Origin: Topomyia yanbarensis
Lineage: Eukaryota; Arthropoda; Insecta; Diptera; Culicidae
Assembly: GCF_030247195.1 (NCBI RefSeq)
Contig: NC_080672.1
Span: 83,450,113-83,514,112 of the forward strand
Direction: 5' to 3'
DNA length: 64,000 nucleotides
Shown: piece after piece, positions 33,937 through 46,346 of the stretch
Layout of the letters: every line of letters begins with the position of its first letter
Position numbering within the stretch: the stretch's first letter is position 1
The notes under the pieces: model-generated
Seen by the model: only the letters and a program-made list of their open reading frames with translations
The model's database searches: none
Told to the model about the DNA's origin: nothing
Position numbers and translations under genes: made by a program

Positions 33937-35400
33937 GAGTTATGAAGTCTTTGGAGAAGTTATCGTAGTTTGTAAGTTCCTTGTTTTTGTTAAAACAACA
34001 GTTACTTTTCATTTTACAACAAATTTAAAATCAAAGGTTAGGGTGTTTCTTAGTTTTTCCTTTTTTTGTTGGAGACGGACCACTGCGACCAACATTTATT
34101 GTGGTAAGTGTAATGTTTCTTGGAAAAACTGATTTTGGCAAATAACTTTTGCCGAGGGACAAGCACTAGCAGGTTTGAGTGCGTCGTCTTGAAAATACTA
34201 ACGTATTTTGAATATAATTAAAGTAAGTAATAAAAGTATTTAAAAATACTTATGTTGTACTGAATGAGGTACTTACAAAGAATTGGACGCGTACTTTTTT
34301 AAACCTTTGCGGTACTTAATGTACGTTATGGTACGTAAATTAACTAATTATGTAAGACTTTTGGCACTGCGTGGTATTGAAGATTTAGTGATTGTGCCTC
34401 GACTTTTGCAGTATTGATTTAAAACTGAAGTAGTTTTCAGACAACTTTAAGATTGTTTTAAAGCGAAGAATTTGTTTCTTATCGCCACATATCTAACTAT
34501 TTTGGCTGAAAAGCTATGAGAACTTTTTCACCAAAAATGGGGTTTTTTGAAATAATATCATTTTTTGGGTAAACAAAACTTTTTAAACTGACAAATAAGG
34601 TCGTTATTAAAGTTATAATTGAGCAAAAATGGCGAAAATGATATATTTTTGAATTTCATAAAATTGATTAAAAACAATCTACTTTCGATATATTAAGTAC
34701 TTATATCTTTAAAAGAAAATAAGTTAGAGTTTGATGTGTTAGAAGAAAATGTTCATCCTTTAAACCTGAAAAACATCTAAAGATTGGAAAAAAATTAAAA
34801 CTGAAAAAGTTATATTAAAAATTTGGGTTTTCATGTATTGACCATTTATAATATATTAAATTACTTTCACAGTAAACAATATAAAAAATATCGTTTCATT
34901 TTCATGATAAAATTTTGCACCTTACAAGCCTTTTCTATTATTTTAAATAGTGGGTAGGATGGATCTAAATTTATTAAAATCAAATAAAAATACTTTTTTA
35001 ATTACCATTACTTTTTAATGGTTCGAGATAGTTTCGCTGTCTTCCAGAAAATTGAAGACAATAAAATTAAATAAACACACAGGAACTCTATGTCGTGTAG
35101 TTTTCATTTTACCAAAAAAAATTAAGGTGTTTCTTAAAAATGGTTTTCTTTTTATAACTTTTGCAGTTTTCTTTTTTTATTAAGATCACTTTAGAAATAC
35201 TTTCAGATATTTTGAAGGAGATTTGTCTCAACATACTGAACCTCTAGCTAGAGTAAATAAACGATACAGACGGTAGAAGTCTTTATACCAGAGGGATTCA
35301 GCGTCTTTGGCTAAAGTGGTAACACCAGTAACACTGTATTCACACAACTCATAACGCCATTTGAGAGCTGTCAACAGAAATATTTCAGTGTGGTGGAGAA
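33937..35400. other. Strongly AT-rich spacer, no gene seen
   Basis: Long runs of A/T with stops in all frames. 35250-35400 is less AT-rich and probably includes promoter and 5' UTR of the small membrane protein gene. Confidence 0.45.
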
Positions 35401-35490
35401 CTGTTTCGTAAGAGGCTCCAAGCTGTTCTGTCTAAAAATCGAGCACAAAAACGTGATTTAGTAGTTTTATTTCTTGATTTGGAAACGATT

Positions 35491-35739
35491 ATGCAAATAG
35501 GACGTTTAGGAAAAATAGGAATCGGCTGGTAAGTGCTTGATTTAGCCAGTGCCAGAGTCCAATAATCAATATCTGTTACTTATCGCCCTAGGGGAATTAT
35601 CACGGTACTGGGGATTGCTGGTTTTGTCTATTCAAAACGATCCGTCGATAAAAATCGCTATGAGAATATGAAAATACGTGAACGCATGAGGAAATCCAAC
35701 GAAGGCGAATATTCCGTAGAATTTCCCCGACGATACTAA
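35491..35739 (+). CDS. Small single-pass membrane protein, probably mitochondrial
   Basis: Two exons, 35491-35528 and 35592-35739, with a 63-bp GT-AG intron; the join keeps frame and gives 61 residues. It begins MQIGRLGKIGIGW, and GIITVLGIAGFVY is one hydrophobic span (about residues 9-26). The rest is very polar: SKRSVDKNRYENMKIRERMR, then KSNEGEYSVEFPRRY. I recognise the style of a conserved tiny organelle membrane protein (it recalls a DUF4748-type family), but cannot name it. Its stop is 109 bp before the Tim10 start on the same strand, with no AATAAA between, so the two may share one transcript. Confidence 0.72.
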
Positions 35740-35848
35740 ACTTAGTGATAAGACTACTGCATTTCCTTGCGATTCAGTTGCACAGGAAATATCTTTTATT
35801 GAAAGTAAATTTAAGAACAATTTCGGTGAAAATAATCGATACAGCAAA

Positions 35849-36198
35849 ATGAATACCGCACAGCTAGATGCCGCCCAACAGGCGAAACTGCAGCTGATGC
35901 AAGAGATGGAAATAGAGATGATGTCCGATTTGTACACCCGGATGACACAGGCTTGTCACAAAAAATGCATCCCGCCAAAGTATGCCGATGCTGAGCTTGG
36001 TACCGAATCGTCATTACTTGTTTAGTTTCGATCTATTATTATGAATTGAGTTGCTCTTTTCATTTTTCAGGCAAAGGCGAATCGGTCTGCCTGGATCGCT
36101 GCGTGGCAAAGTATTTGGAGATCCACGAACGAATAGGAAAAAAGCTGACCGCAATGTCCGCACAGGATGAGGATTTGAAGAAAAAGATGGGCGTTTAA
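35849..36198 (+). CDS. Tim10: Tim10, small TIM chaperone of the mitochondrial intermembrane space
   Basis: Two exons, 35849-35999 and 36071-36198, with a 71-bp GT-AG intron splitting a Gly codon; 92 residues, the usual Tim10 length. The twin CX3C motifs are C36-HKK-C40 and C57-LDR-C61, 16 residues apart, flanked by the helices [18 protein letters not shown] and [17 protein letters not shown]. Tim10 forms a ring with Tim9 that carries hydrophobic carrier proteins across the intermembrane space to TIM22. The ATG chosen gives the family's standard N-terminus. It has no separate promoter space: only 109 bp separate it from the upstream gene. Confidence 0.93.
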
Positions 36199-36739
36199 GG
36201 GTTGTTACGTTAGTGCGTAATAAGTGAGGTGTTGGAAGGGCTTTACCAGATGAAGTTCGTTAAGACTTGAGGTAGCTTATCCGATTTAGTTAGAATTTGT
36301 GACCATACAGATACATTTTCGTTATCATATACCGTTTCTCAAAGCAGGGTGTGCTACGGCGTGTACCATAAGTTTTATTATGTATGTGAAACGCCAAGAA
36401 GTGTTTATTCTACGATGAGAAATATGTAAAATGTGAATCACACTTGTTTTGTTATTACTCGCAAAGAAAGTCCTTTCACAGCGAATTAAGGGTAACGTAA
36501 AATTGTATTTCCAATACATTTGTATGGTTGTTTTAACAACTAACTGCCCGGGTTGGGAGTTCAGCAGAATTTGTTTCTTCAAAAATTCATAATCTTGATA
36601 GAGTTGACCAATTTGGAGTAAGAGTGAGTGACACCTCTCCAAAACGGCGTGTGGGCGAATGGTACTGGCTGCCCCCCGTCTCGTCAAAAAAACTTTGGTA
36701 GATCTCCAACTACGTTCGAAACCCGGCACCATAACCGGT
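36199..36739. other. Tim10 3' flank, no gene seen
   Basis: 3' UTR and spacer. A 135-codon minus-strand frame (36325-36732) has no recognisable domain and may be part of a repeat. Confidence 0.4.
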
Positions 36740-38525
36740 GGAAGTAGGTTCAGTTAAACGTTTTTGACTAGGTTACCATGGGATCATGTAGAGGTGACTA
36801 CTTATTGCCGGCGTAGACTGCGGTTTGAAGTTGGGACCCAAAAACATGGAAGACAAAAACAGCAAATATAAAATAATTCTAACGGAGCAAGTGTGGTGAA
36901 CCCGTTCGCCAAAGGTGATCACCGATCCAGCAAAACGACCAAATGCAACCGCAACTGCAAACAGCAGCGAGAGTAGCCAGGGAGGAGCGGCGAAAAAGCA
37001 ATAGAACGCCAAGGGAAGCTAGGGTTTCAAGCGCGCACGCCGAAATCAAGAATTACCCGCAGTCTGGGTTGCCTAAAGTGACGAAGCTGAGGCAAAAAAT
37101 AGAAAAAAGATCTACGAATTCGTGAAAAGCAAGGGAACGGACAGATCAGGGATCTAGTGATTAGCATCAAATCTGCCGGAGCAGCCGCAGAATGCGAATA
37201 GATGGCGTTACTGGAGATAATTGAAGACCACGGAGATAGTGAAAGCAGAAGCCTCTGAGACGCCGAAGGGTGACCGGTATTCTCGTTCTGTGAAAAGAGT
37301 AAGGAAAACACCAGGGGAGGAAGCAAAACTGAAGAAACCCAACAAGGTCGTTGAAAGACAGCGATGCAACCGACAAATGCAGAGCTAATGGCGAACCGTG
37401 GAATAGGGGAGGGAAAACAGGAAGACGGTCTAGTCGTCAAAGCAAACGACGGCGTGAAATACGCTGTGATCCTCAAAAAGGTGAGAGAGGATTCCAAGCT
37501 GAAGGAGCTGGGGGAGAACGCAATAAGAACCAGACGCACTCAGAAAGACGAGATGCTGTTCGAGCTGAAGAAAGCTTCATTGGTCAAGAGCTCGGGGAAG
37601 AAAGCTTCATTGGTCAAGAGCTTCATTGGTCGGGATCTCGTAGCGGAAGCGGTGGAAGGAGAAGCGGACGTGAGAGCTTTAGTTCAGGAAGCGGTGGACG
37701 GAGATCAGTGTAACCTGGAAAAAGAGCAGATGTCAACCAGGTTGGTGAAGGCGTACATATAGCAGCGATACGCTTATCGCCAACCAGCTTATGTCGACCG
37801 GTAAAATCAAAGTCGGATAGTCGGAGTGCTCGTTACGATTTATCCCTAGAGCCACTAAACAATCGGAGAGGTTTTTCGGGTGCCTTGGTTTCGGCTATCA
37901 GACAAGAAACTGTAGAGGCCAGGACAGATCTGATCTGTGCAGAAAGTGTGGGGAGAAGGGATACATTGCTAGAGACTGCACAAAGCAAACGAAGTACTTG
38001 CTCTGCACAAATGAAGGCGGGAAGGACCACATGACGGGAGGCTTCTCATGCACAGAGTACAAAAAGGCGAAGGCAGGCCAAAGATGATGGAGGTAACCAA
38101 GCTTAATCTCGAAGTGCGACATTGCAATTATTGCAGAGCCGTATCGTGTTTCTCCCGATAACGGTAGCTGGGTGATGGATAGTGCAGGGATGGCGGCAAT
38201 CCAAGTTATTGGTGATTGCCATGTCCAAGAAGTGGTGGATATCACACGTGAAGACTACGTGATTGTCAGGACCAAAGGCATATTCGTATGTAGCTGTTAT
38301 GCTTCCCCACAATGGGCACCAGAGCAATACAAAATCGGATGCTGGACGCAATAACCGACTCGTTAGTTGAGCGCCGGTTGTTGTATAAGATTTTAACGCT
38401 TGGGCCGTGGAGTGGGGTAGCAGACTGACCAACGCAAGAGGTTACCGCTTGTTGGAAGCCCTGGCGAAGCTGGATGTAAGACTGTGCAACGAAGGTTCCG
38501 CTAGCACATTCCGTAAAGACGGCTA
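36740..38525 (+). pseudogene. Older R1-like LINE, gag and endonuclease pieces
   Basis: The plus strand has a basic, Arg-rich leader (37000-37130), a gag-like part (ANDGVKYAVILKKVREDSKL at 37441), a broken zinc-knuckle block (CFGCLGFGYQTRNC, LCRKCGEKGYIARDC) at 37875-37985, and endonuclease pieces (SAGMAAIQVIGDCHVQEVVD; KGIFVCSCYASPQWAPEQY; FNAWAVEWGSRLTNARGYRL; NEGSASTF). These align with the neighbouring younger copy at 39.5-43.1 kb. A 29-bp phrase 'gaagaaagcttcattggtca' is duplicated at 37565-37620. It stops abruptly at about 38525 where BEL/Pao sequence begins. Confidence 0.75.
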
Positions 38526-39480
38526 AGGCATTTGTCCACCGATCTGATTCTTATTTGATGAAACATCTCCCGTATATCACCTCCAAATGCGACGCGCCGT
38601 TCATAAAATTTGCAAATAACTGAAAGAAGTGACGTAGGTAAGTCTGGACCCTTCAACAACCGAGAGTTCAGTGAAACTCCATCGACAGCAGCATCCCGAG
38701 CGAGTCGTTTCTTCTTTGGTTTCCGGGGATGAGATACCACGTTTAGCTGAAGATACCATACTTTTACTGGACCGGCTCCGGCGAGTTCTTCCTCCGATGC
38801 TTTGTGCGCATAGTGTTTCCGCACGTATTCCTTGATTTACTGAAGGACATTTTCCTTATGGTCCGGATCCTTTGCAAGCTTCCTCTCCAAAGCCTTCATT
38901 CTTCGGAACGCTGTAAGTTTGCTGTCGGGAAAGCACACGTCATCGATTTTCCAGAGCAGGCCGGTCTCGAATTTTCCATTTACGCGTTGTTGCCTTTAGT
39001 ATGTCACGTGCTCTTCTCACTTCTGCGGCAACCCCGAAACAGATCCGACATCCTCCAGAAACGAATCTTTGGCGAATCATTTCATTCAACTCCTTGTCGA
39101 CTTCGCAATCGCACTTGTGGTGGTTGAAGAAATGCTGGGCTTTCGCTTATGTGTCGTTTGAACCGTACACCGCCCACCCCAAAACACTTCGTACTGCGAT
39201 CGGGTCTCCAGGCTCACCAACTCGACTTTCTAGCGATAGCTACCTACGTTGCATCGGAACCTTGACCGACACTTCCAATGACCGTGATCGAATAAGCAAA
39301 CTTCGCACAGCTCCTGCTTTTCTGTGGCCTTTAGCCTTTGCTCGATGTTCATTTGCTGAAATTCCTCGCAGTTCCGCACCCTATGGTCCATTTTCCACAT
39401 ATCGGACAGGGTTACCTCTCAACGCTATCCTTCGTCAAATCTTCCGTTTCGGCGTGGGTGTGAAGATGTCCCTGTTCTCG
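38501..39480 (-). pseudogene. BEL/Pao reverse-transcriptase fragment
   Basis: On the minus strand, broken frames read FETGLLWKIDDVCFPDSKLT, then KALERKLAKDPDHKENV, then VWYLQLNVVSHPRKPKKKRL, then AVDGVSLNSRLLKGPDLPTS and FGGDIREMFHQIRI. This order (WxLPHHPV-like, GVSLNxxLxxGPDL, DIxxMFHQI) is the N-terminal part of BEL/Pao RT, the very part missing from the 14-16 kb BEL/Pao. It lies between two R1-like LINEs. Confidence 0.8.
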
Positions 39481-39499
39481 TTGCTTCCCTTTTTTGTAT

Positions 39500-40852
39500 T
39501 TTGACGCGTTCACTTTCGGTTGCACTAGTGTTGTTATTTCACTGGCACCTGCGACCAGTCCTTCCATGAACAATCCGAATTCTTTCAGCGATGACCCCCA
39601 GCGCTGGACGGGCCACTATCCGCGATGCGCAAAGCGGTGGAGCAGCTCGATGCAATAATCGAGTTCACTAGCGCGAAACAAAATATCAGCAAGGAGCTGA
39701 AACAGAGCCTGCTGATGCTCCGGAAGGCTGTTCGTGTCGCAAGACAGGAACAGCAGGCTTACGCCAAGAGGGTGGAATGTCGGGAGAAGTCCGACAGAGG
39801 AACCCAGACAGCGGCCTCCAAGAGGGAGGTAAGAGAGAAGGTCGACATAGGTACCCAGACAGGGGCCTTCCCCTTCTATGGAGCAGCCATGTCACTCGAA
39901 GCGGCGGCTGAGTTCCCTTCGAAGGGCAAGGGCAAGCGCAAGACGGCGTCGAACGTGAAGCGCCCTAAGAAGTCACCGGGCGAGGGTGGAAAAACCAACA
40001 CCACACGGCGTGCAACCGTCAAGGCCAAACGCCGTTTGGTCGAGGTAAACGGGGGCGAGAATGACCCCGTTGGGCAGAGTGAAGGTATCAGCAACTCGGC
40101 GCAACCGGGACAGGGGGGCGTAAACCCCTTGACGCTGGTTACCAGGAAGAAACCGGCACCGACACTGGATGTACCACGGCTCGCGAAGAAGGCCAAGGAC
40201 AGAGGCGAGGCATTGTGGTTAAAAACCAACAAGGACAAATATGCCGACGTCCTAAAGTCGATGAGGGCGGTCGAAAGCCTCTCGGCCCTCGGGCAAGACG
40301 TGCACAGCGTGAGACGCACCAACGCAGGCGAAATGCTTCTGGTGCTGAAGCGAGGCGCACAATCTAGTGCAGTGTATAAGGCCTTGGCCCAAGAGGTCCT
40401 GGGTGAAGGCGCACAGATCAGGCCGTTAGGGGCGGAAATGACTCCAGTGCAAGCATCTGGATGAGTTCAAGACCGCAGTAGATGTCGTCGCAGCCGTCAA
40501 GGAGCAATGCGACGTAACAATCGAGCGGGCCTATGTGTGCTTGAGAGGGGGACCCTACGGCACCCAAGTAGCCTACCTCAGGCTACTGAAGACAGATGCC
40601 AAAAAGGTTACCGTGAAAGGTAAACTGAAGATCGGCTGGTCGGTATGCCCAATTAGCATACCCCAGCCACCTTCAGTGGACAGGTGCTATCGGTGCCTTG
40701 CTGCCTTACTATGTCGTCGCTGCGGCGAGGAGGGGCATAAGGATCGGGGCTACACTAAGGCGCACAAACGCCTTATCTGCACCGCTAAGAAGCAAGCCTG
40801 TAATCATGCTATGGGCGGACCGTCGTGTCCATTCGGTGAGGCAAATAAGCCG
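39500..40852 (+). pseudogene. R1-clade LINE, gag ORF
   Basis: A 279-residue frame (39625-40464) is basic and coiled: ISKELKQSLLMLRKAVRVAR, two SDRGTQT/VDIGTQT repeats, a Lys-rich middle, and a C-terminal fold (NKDKYADVLKSMRAVESLSA; RTNAGEMLLVLKRGAQSSAV). A one-base frame change near 40461 leads into HLDEFKTAVDVVAAVKEQCD and the CCHC knuckles CYRCLAALLCRRCGEEGHKD. The third knuckle Cys is lost. R1-type gag binds element RNA. The ORF ends next to the ORF2 region. The start is before 39625, in another frame (MNNPNSFSDDPQRW). Confidence 0.8.
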
Positions 40853-43130
40853 TGAACGTTACACAGCTAAATCTTAACCATTGTGCAGCAGCCCAACAGC
40901 TGTTGTGGCAGTCGGTCTCGGAGTCGAGGACAGATGTCTCCCTCCTATCCGACCCGTACAACATCCCTGCCGGCAACGGCAATTGGATATCGGACGGGCC
41001 TGGAATGATGTACAACGAGACGGTTCTCGGTTCAAGAGGTAATACACTCCTCCGCCGAGGGTGTTGCGATTGCCAAGATCAATGGTGTGTTCTATTTCAG
41101 CTGCTACGCTCCACCAAGGTGGCCCATAGAACAGTTCAACCAGATGATCAACAGGCTCTCGTCAGACCTAGTGGGCCGGAAACCGGTAGTTATAGCGGGA
41201 GACTTTAACGCTTGGGCAGTGGAGTGGGGCAGCCGCTGTACAAATAGCAGGGGCCAAGCGCTAATGGAGGCGCTTGCGAAACTCGATACTGTGCTAGCTA
41301 ACAATGGCTCCGCTAGTACATTCCGTATAAACGGGGTGGAGGCGTGGATTGACGTAACATTTGCCAGCCGGAGTCTGGTTCCAGGCATGGAATGGAGGGT
41401 AGACGAAGGCTACACCCATAGCGATCATTTAGCAATCCGCTTTAGGATCAACTATGGTGTGCAGCATCCGAGGGCGGGAGATCCCTGCACAATCGCTTCG
41501 ATAGCGAAGCTTTCACCGCGGCCCTGGAACTGGAGGCCAACACCGACAGTCTAAGCGGGGATGCGCTGGTAGCCGTTCTATCACGCGCGTGCGACGCCAC
41601 TATGCCGAGGAAAACCCTGCCAAGAAACGGCAGATGCCCGGAACACTGGTGGAGTGCCGAAATTGCAGCTCTACGATCAGCCTGCCTCAGAGCTAGACGT
41701 AGGATGCAAAGAGCCCACACCGAGGATGCAAGAGAGAACCGCCGTGAAGTGTTTCGAGCTGCGAAATTGACCCTTAACAAGGCCATTAAAAGCAGCAAGA
41801 GTGCGTGTTTTGACAACCTGTGCGACAGTGCCAACGCGAATCCGTGGGGTGACGCCTACAGAATCGTGATGTCCAAGACCAAAGGGGGCTGGCTCTTCAC
41901 CCCCAGAACGGTCTCCGGACCGGTTGGCGACGATTATCGAAGTACTCTTCCCGTCTCGAGCCACAAGCCCCTGGTCACCTGCACTACGAGACAGTGCGGG
42001 CACGGCCGAAATGGTGGCTCCGGTGACGAATGAAGAACTACTAGCAGTGGCTAAATCCTTAGCAATGAACAAAGTTCCAAACAGCGCTCTCAAGGCATCG
42101 ATCATAGCGAACCCGAACATGTTCAGGCTAGCTATGCAGAGATGCCTTGACGAGGGCCGTTTTCCCGATAGATGGAAAAGGCAGAAATTGGTGTTGTTGC
42201 CGAAGCCCGGGAAGCCGCCACGCGACCCATCGGCGTACAGACCAATCTGTCTGATCGACACGACTGGCAAACTGCTTGAGAGTATCATCCTCAACAGGCT
42301 AACCCCGTACGTAGAAGGTACGAACGGCCTGTCAAGTAACCAGTTTGGCTTTCGGAAGGGTAAGTCCACAGTGGATGCTCTCAACTCAGTGATAAAGACT
42401 GCCGAGATAGCGATCCAACGAAAAAGGCGAGGCATTCGATACTGTGCGTCAGTGACACTTGACTTCAAGAACGCATTCAACAGCGTAAGCTGGGATGCCA
42501 TCACGCTCTCGTTACACCGGCTTAGCCTACCGGTGGGTCTGTACCGGATCCTGGAAAGCTACTTCCAGAACCGCGTACTGCTATACGAGACCGATGCCGG
42601 TCAGAAAAGGGTTCCGATCACCGCCGGAGTCCCGCAGGGCTCGATCCTAGGCCCGGTGCTATGGAACCTCATGTATGACAGGGTTATGAGACTGGAGTTC
42701 CCTCCTGGGGTCAAGATCGTCGGCTTTGCCGACGACGTAACCTTGAAGGTCTACGGGGAGTCAATCCCTGAGGTAGAACTAACTGCAGAACACGCGATCA
42801 ACACGGTGGAGGAATGGATTCGAGAGGCCTGGAGCTCGCTCAGCATAAGACGGAGGTAGTTATCGTCAACAACCGCAAGTCGGCACAACATGCACTTATC
42901 CATGTGGGAGAAGTCGTGATCACCTCACAGCGAGTCTGAAGTCTCTCGGAGTCATTATAGACGACAAGCTGACCTTCGGCAACCACGTCGACTATACATG
43001 CAAGAGAGCGTCGACTGCTGTTGCGGCTCTACCGAGAATGATGTCCAACAGCTCAAAGCGTAGACATGAACCGCGAGTTGATCACCAAGTACACAAACAA
43101 ACTCAGATCGGAAGACTAGTAAAGCTTAAA
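40853..43130 (+). pseudogene. R1-clade LINE, endonuclease and reverse transcriptase ORF2
   Basis: Endonuclease (40853-41550): NVTQLNLNHCAAAQQLLWQS, KPVVIAGDFNAWAVEWGS, IDVTFASRSL and EGYTHSDHLAIRF. The catalytic Asp/Asn of GDFNAW and SDH are intact, but the conserved DxxxLSDPY start is altered and frames change at about 41090. RT (41600-42860): SAYRPICLIDTTGKLLESI, NQFGFRKGKSTVDAL, VTLDFKNAFNSVSWD, AGVPQGSILGPVLWN and GFADDVTLKV; the catalytic pair FADD is intact. The copy ends in frame-broken RT thumb (about 43130) and lacks a 3' end, so it is inactive now, though it has few stops and is fairly recent. Confidence 0.88.
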
Positions 43131-46100
43131 GACAGATCATAGTATGAAGTTACGTGTAAGACTCGTTAATTGTTGTTCCGCTGCTCAGATATCAGCAGAA
43201 TGCAGCGCTACGATATCGAATCTCCGAGATTGTAGCTTCTCAAACATGGTCCTATCGCTTGCTCGGAAGCCAAGCAATTTGCAGTTCCACGTGTTCAGTT
43301 TCCAGGCGTTAGAAGTTTCCATCACATCGGGGTCTTCCGATAACTCCTATCAAAATTCTTGCTGTTTTCGACCATCCCACATTCATGCTGATCATATTTC
43401 AGCAATCCATTCACCATTATTTTATAAGATTTTGTTTAAAAAAAAGGTAAGTTGTCGAATTCAGATTCGTGCTTTCTCTATTTAGTATATTGAGTAAACA
43501 ATTGTCGACCTTTATGATTAATTTTCTGTTTTGATTTATTGTATTGCTTCGTGTACAGACTTTATTCTAAACACTACACTAGTACAGAGTACAGTACAGC
43601 TACTAAATATGTGGTTCGAGTTTTGCGTATTCTCTACACTGTAATATAGATCAACAAAATAACTAGAATATACGCAGGGCTACTAATTACACTACAATTT
43701 GTGATCATTTTCCATTTTTTTTAAACAGATTGAGATTTAATTTTCTTATCTTTTTAAGCTAGACGTTTTAAGTATAGTATAAGTATTTCAGTTAAGTACA
43801 ATATATGTTAGATTCTGCTAATACATGGGCTTTTGCAACATCATTCTCCGTAAAAAAGGGCAACACACGGAGGTTCTATAAGGCTCTGCACTCTATCAAC
43901 TAACTGGAGGCACTTACTGAAAAACGTTTCTTTCTGTCGGGTGAGCTTTTTTTTCCTATTTTCTTTAGCAAATACTACCAACTAATTAATACTTCGTTAT
44001 GCTTAACAAATTTTGATTAGCTCAACATTACTGGCAAACCTAAACGAGCTTATTGTTTTATGAACAGACAGGTATTATTGTTACATGGGTGAGATTTAGT
44101 TTCCCTAACATTTGAAAACGATTTTAAAAAACTTTAAATATTTTCACTATTCGTTACAATCCAACCACACGATTAAAAACAGGCATTCACTTCAAATATG
44201 GTTTCCTATCGTTTGTATGTTTTAATATAAGGTAAGGCAAGATTATTCACAGTGATCGATCACTTGTACGTGCGTATGTATGTGGTTTTGTGTCACCAGT
44301 CGGACCACGGATAGGATTATTTATTTATCACCGGGTGGAAGACTCTATCAAAGGTGTGCTCAGTTCACTATCTATCAAACAGGTCATTTGTTATTTTTTA
44401 CAGGATGATATGTGGTATTATTTGTAAAATTTAATTGAGTTTTGTTGGTAGAAATTGCCTTGCTTCAGTCCGATAAATATGTTTTCTTCCTTTCGATAAA
44501 TGCTACATGATATTCGCAAAAAAAAATACTACCTCTGAGAGCGATTGTATTTCATGTTGCGGGTGGTTTCATTTAAGGCGCTTTTCCCTACAGCAGTCAT
44601 GCCTAGTGTGTGGTTAGAAGGCATGTTCGCATTTGCTGCGTTTTGTTTGCTTAGTTTGTTTCATTTCATAACGCGGCTTTCTAAGCCACAATCAACTACT
44701 GGGGGGTTCTCTTCGTCATTGATGCATATAATTTGCGGTCGTTCCAACAATGTGGAGGTGCCACTCGTTCGCTTGGTAGTGGTGGCAGTACGTACTATTG
44801 TTAGTTTTATTTTTTTTTCGCGATTGTGATATGTGCTTCTATTTATAACAGGATTATGCACAGTTTTCTCACGCCCCCGCTGCGGCGTTTATGTAGAAAA
44901 ACAAATGTATTGGGAAAGCATTCAACCGTGTGATGAGGTTGTGATTTGCCTATCGTCCCAACGTTTCACTATGTTCTTGTTACCTAAATGGCATTGTGTG
45001 AGTTTGAATAGAGCATGGTAGGAAACTATAACTCTATCGGCAAAAAATGTTTGAAATAAAAGCCCCGTTAATAGAAACAACAAATGATAAATAGCGTTGA
45101 ACTTGAAGATGATGTCAATGGGGTCAATGCCCAGAGGATGTCTAATTTAGTATCGTTTTATTGGAATTGGTGTGACCCGGAAAAAACAACAACAAGTAAC
45201 TATGTATGAATAAAACTAGTATGAAGCATAACGAATATCTTTAGGGTACCTGAAATCAGGTGTAAAACGTTCCGCTTGTTTGTGGCGTGACCAGGCATAA
45301 TCTACCAACTTTAATGTTGCACGATCCAGCGTAGTTGGGATACACTACTATTAAATATGTCATTGTAAAAGTACTAGTTTTAATGCATTGAAGAATGCAT
45401 GACAGCTACATTCTAAGCATTGCGCAAACTATGAAAAATAGATTGTGCACTACTTAATTGCTTTTAAAATGTTGATATATTTAAGGATGCTCACGGTTCA
45501 CGCAATTCGTTAAAAATTACGAGCCACATTTTTGTGAATTACATCGATCATTTCTGATGTTTTAGTAAATTAAAAGATCATTTATTTTTCAAATTAAAAT
45601 TAATGTGCCACTACCAATTCACAAGGGTTATATACCACCAGCAAAAAAATATGCCAATGATAAATGAATGAAAATTGAGCGTTTTCTATGCCTGTGTTTT
45701 ATCAGAAAGTCAAAAATGTTCACGTAATTTATAACCTGCAACATTCAACCGATGCACATAACTGCATTCGTAACAAATGATCTGCTTTTATACTATTTAT
45801 CTACTTGCAGTAGTACGTATAATTTTGCAACTCGGTTGTATTTTCATCCTGATCCCCAGCTAAAGATCAAACTTATTTTTTCTGGACATATTTAACCTAA
45901 ATTTTGCAAAGCTAATAAGTATTTATGCCATAATGTTCTTTGCCATTTATTATTTACCTGAGCTGCATTGTTTTGTCACGATTTGTAAAAATTAAAGAAA
46001 AACAGAGCATCAAAAAATAACACATGCGCACTTTCAGAGGTCGTCAGTCAACTAACGTAATCCTATTCACTTACGTTACTATTGAGCATCTGCTTCCTCG

Positions 46101-46346
46101 CGATTTCATACCCCTTATTTGCCTGTTCACGCACGCGTCGACCCATATAGTTTTACTTGTCCTAATTACCGCTTCTACCTTAACCTGCAATATAGATAGT
46201 TGTATGTACTTACGTGAACTTACTAGTAGATAAAAAAAATGCTTTGGTTCTGTCGGAAAAAATAAATCAACAAGCATGCTCGTTCATTCATCTTCCACCT
46301 CCTCGATCGACACCGATTGTCGCCGCAGGAGCACTTTCGTTCTCAA
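43131..46346. other. Magi 3' flank and spacer; weak RTE-like scrap near 43220-43320
   Basis: The region near 43220-43320 (minus strand: LNTWNCKLLGFRAS, MFEKLQSRRFDIVAL) looks like the N-terminus of an RTE-type endonuclease, weakly. 43500-46346 is AT-rich and lacks coding sequence; it probably includes a long 3' UTR of the minus-strand Magi gene. Confidence 0.35.

Noticed and set aside
36325..36732. 135-codon minus-strand frame after Tim10
   Set aside because: No motif, no splice or start context, and low similarity to any family I know; may be a repeat.
40139..42504. Minus-strand frames of up to 275 codons in the R1-like LINE
   Set aside because: They lie opposite gag and RT frames with intact motifs; the GC-rich codon use opens the antisense strand by chance.
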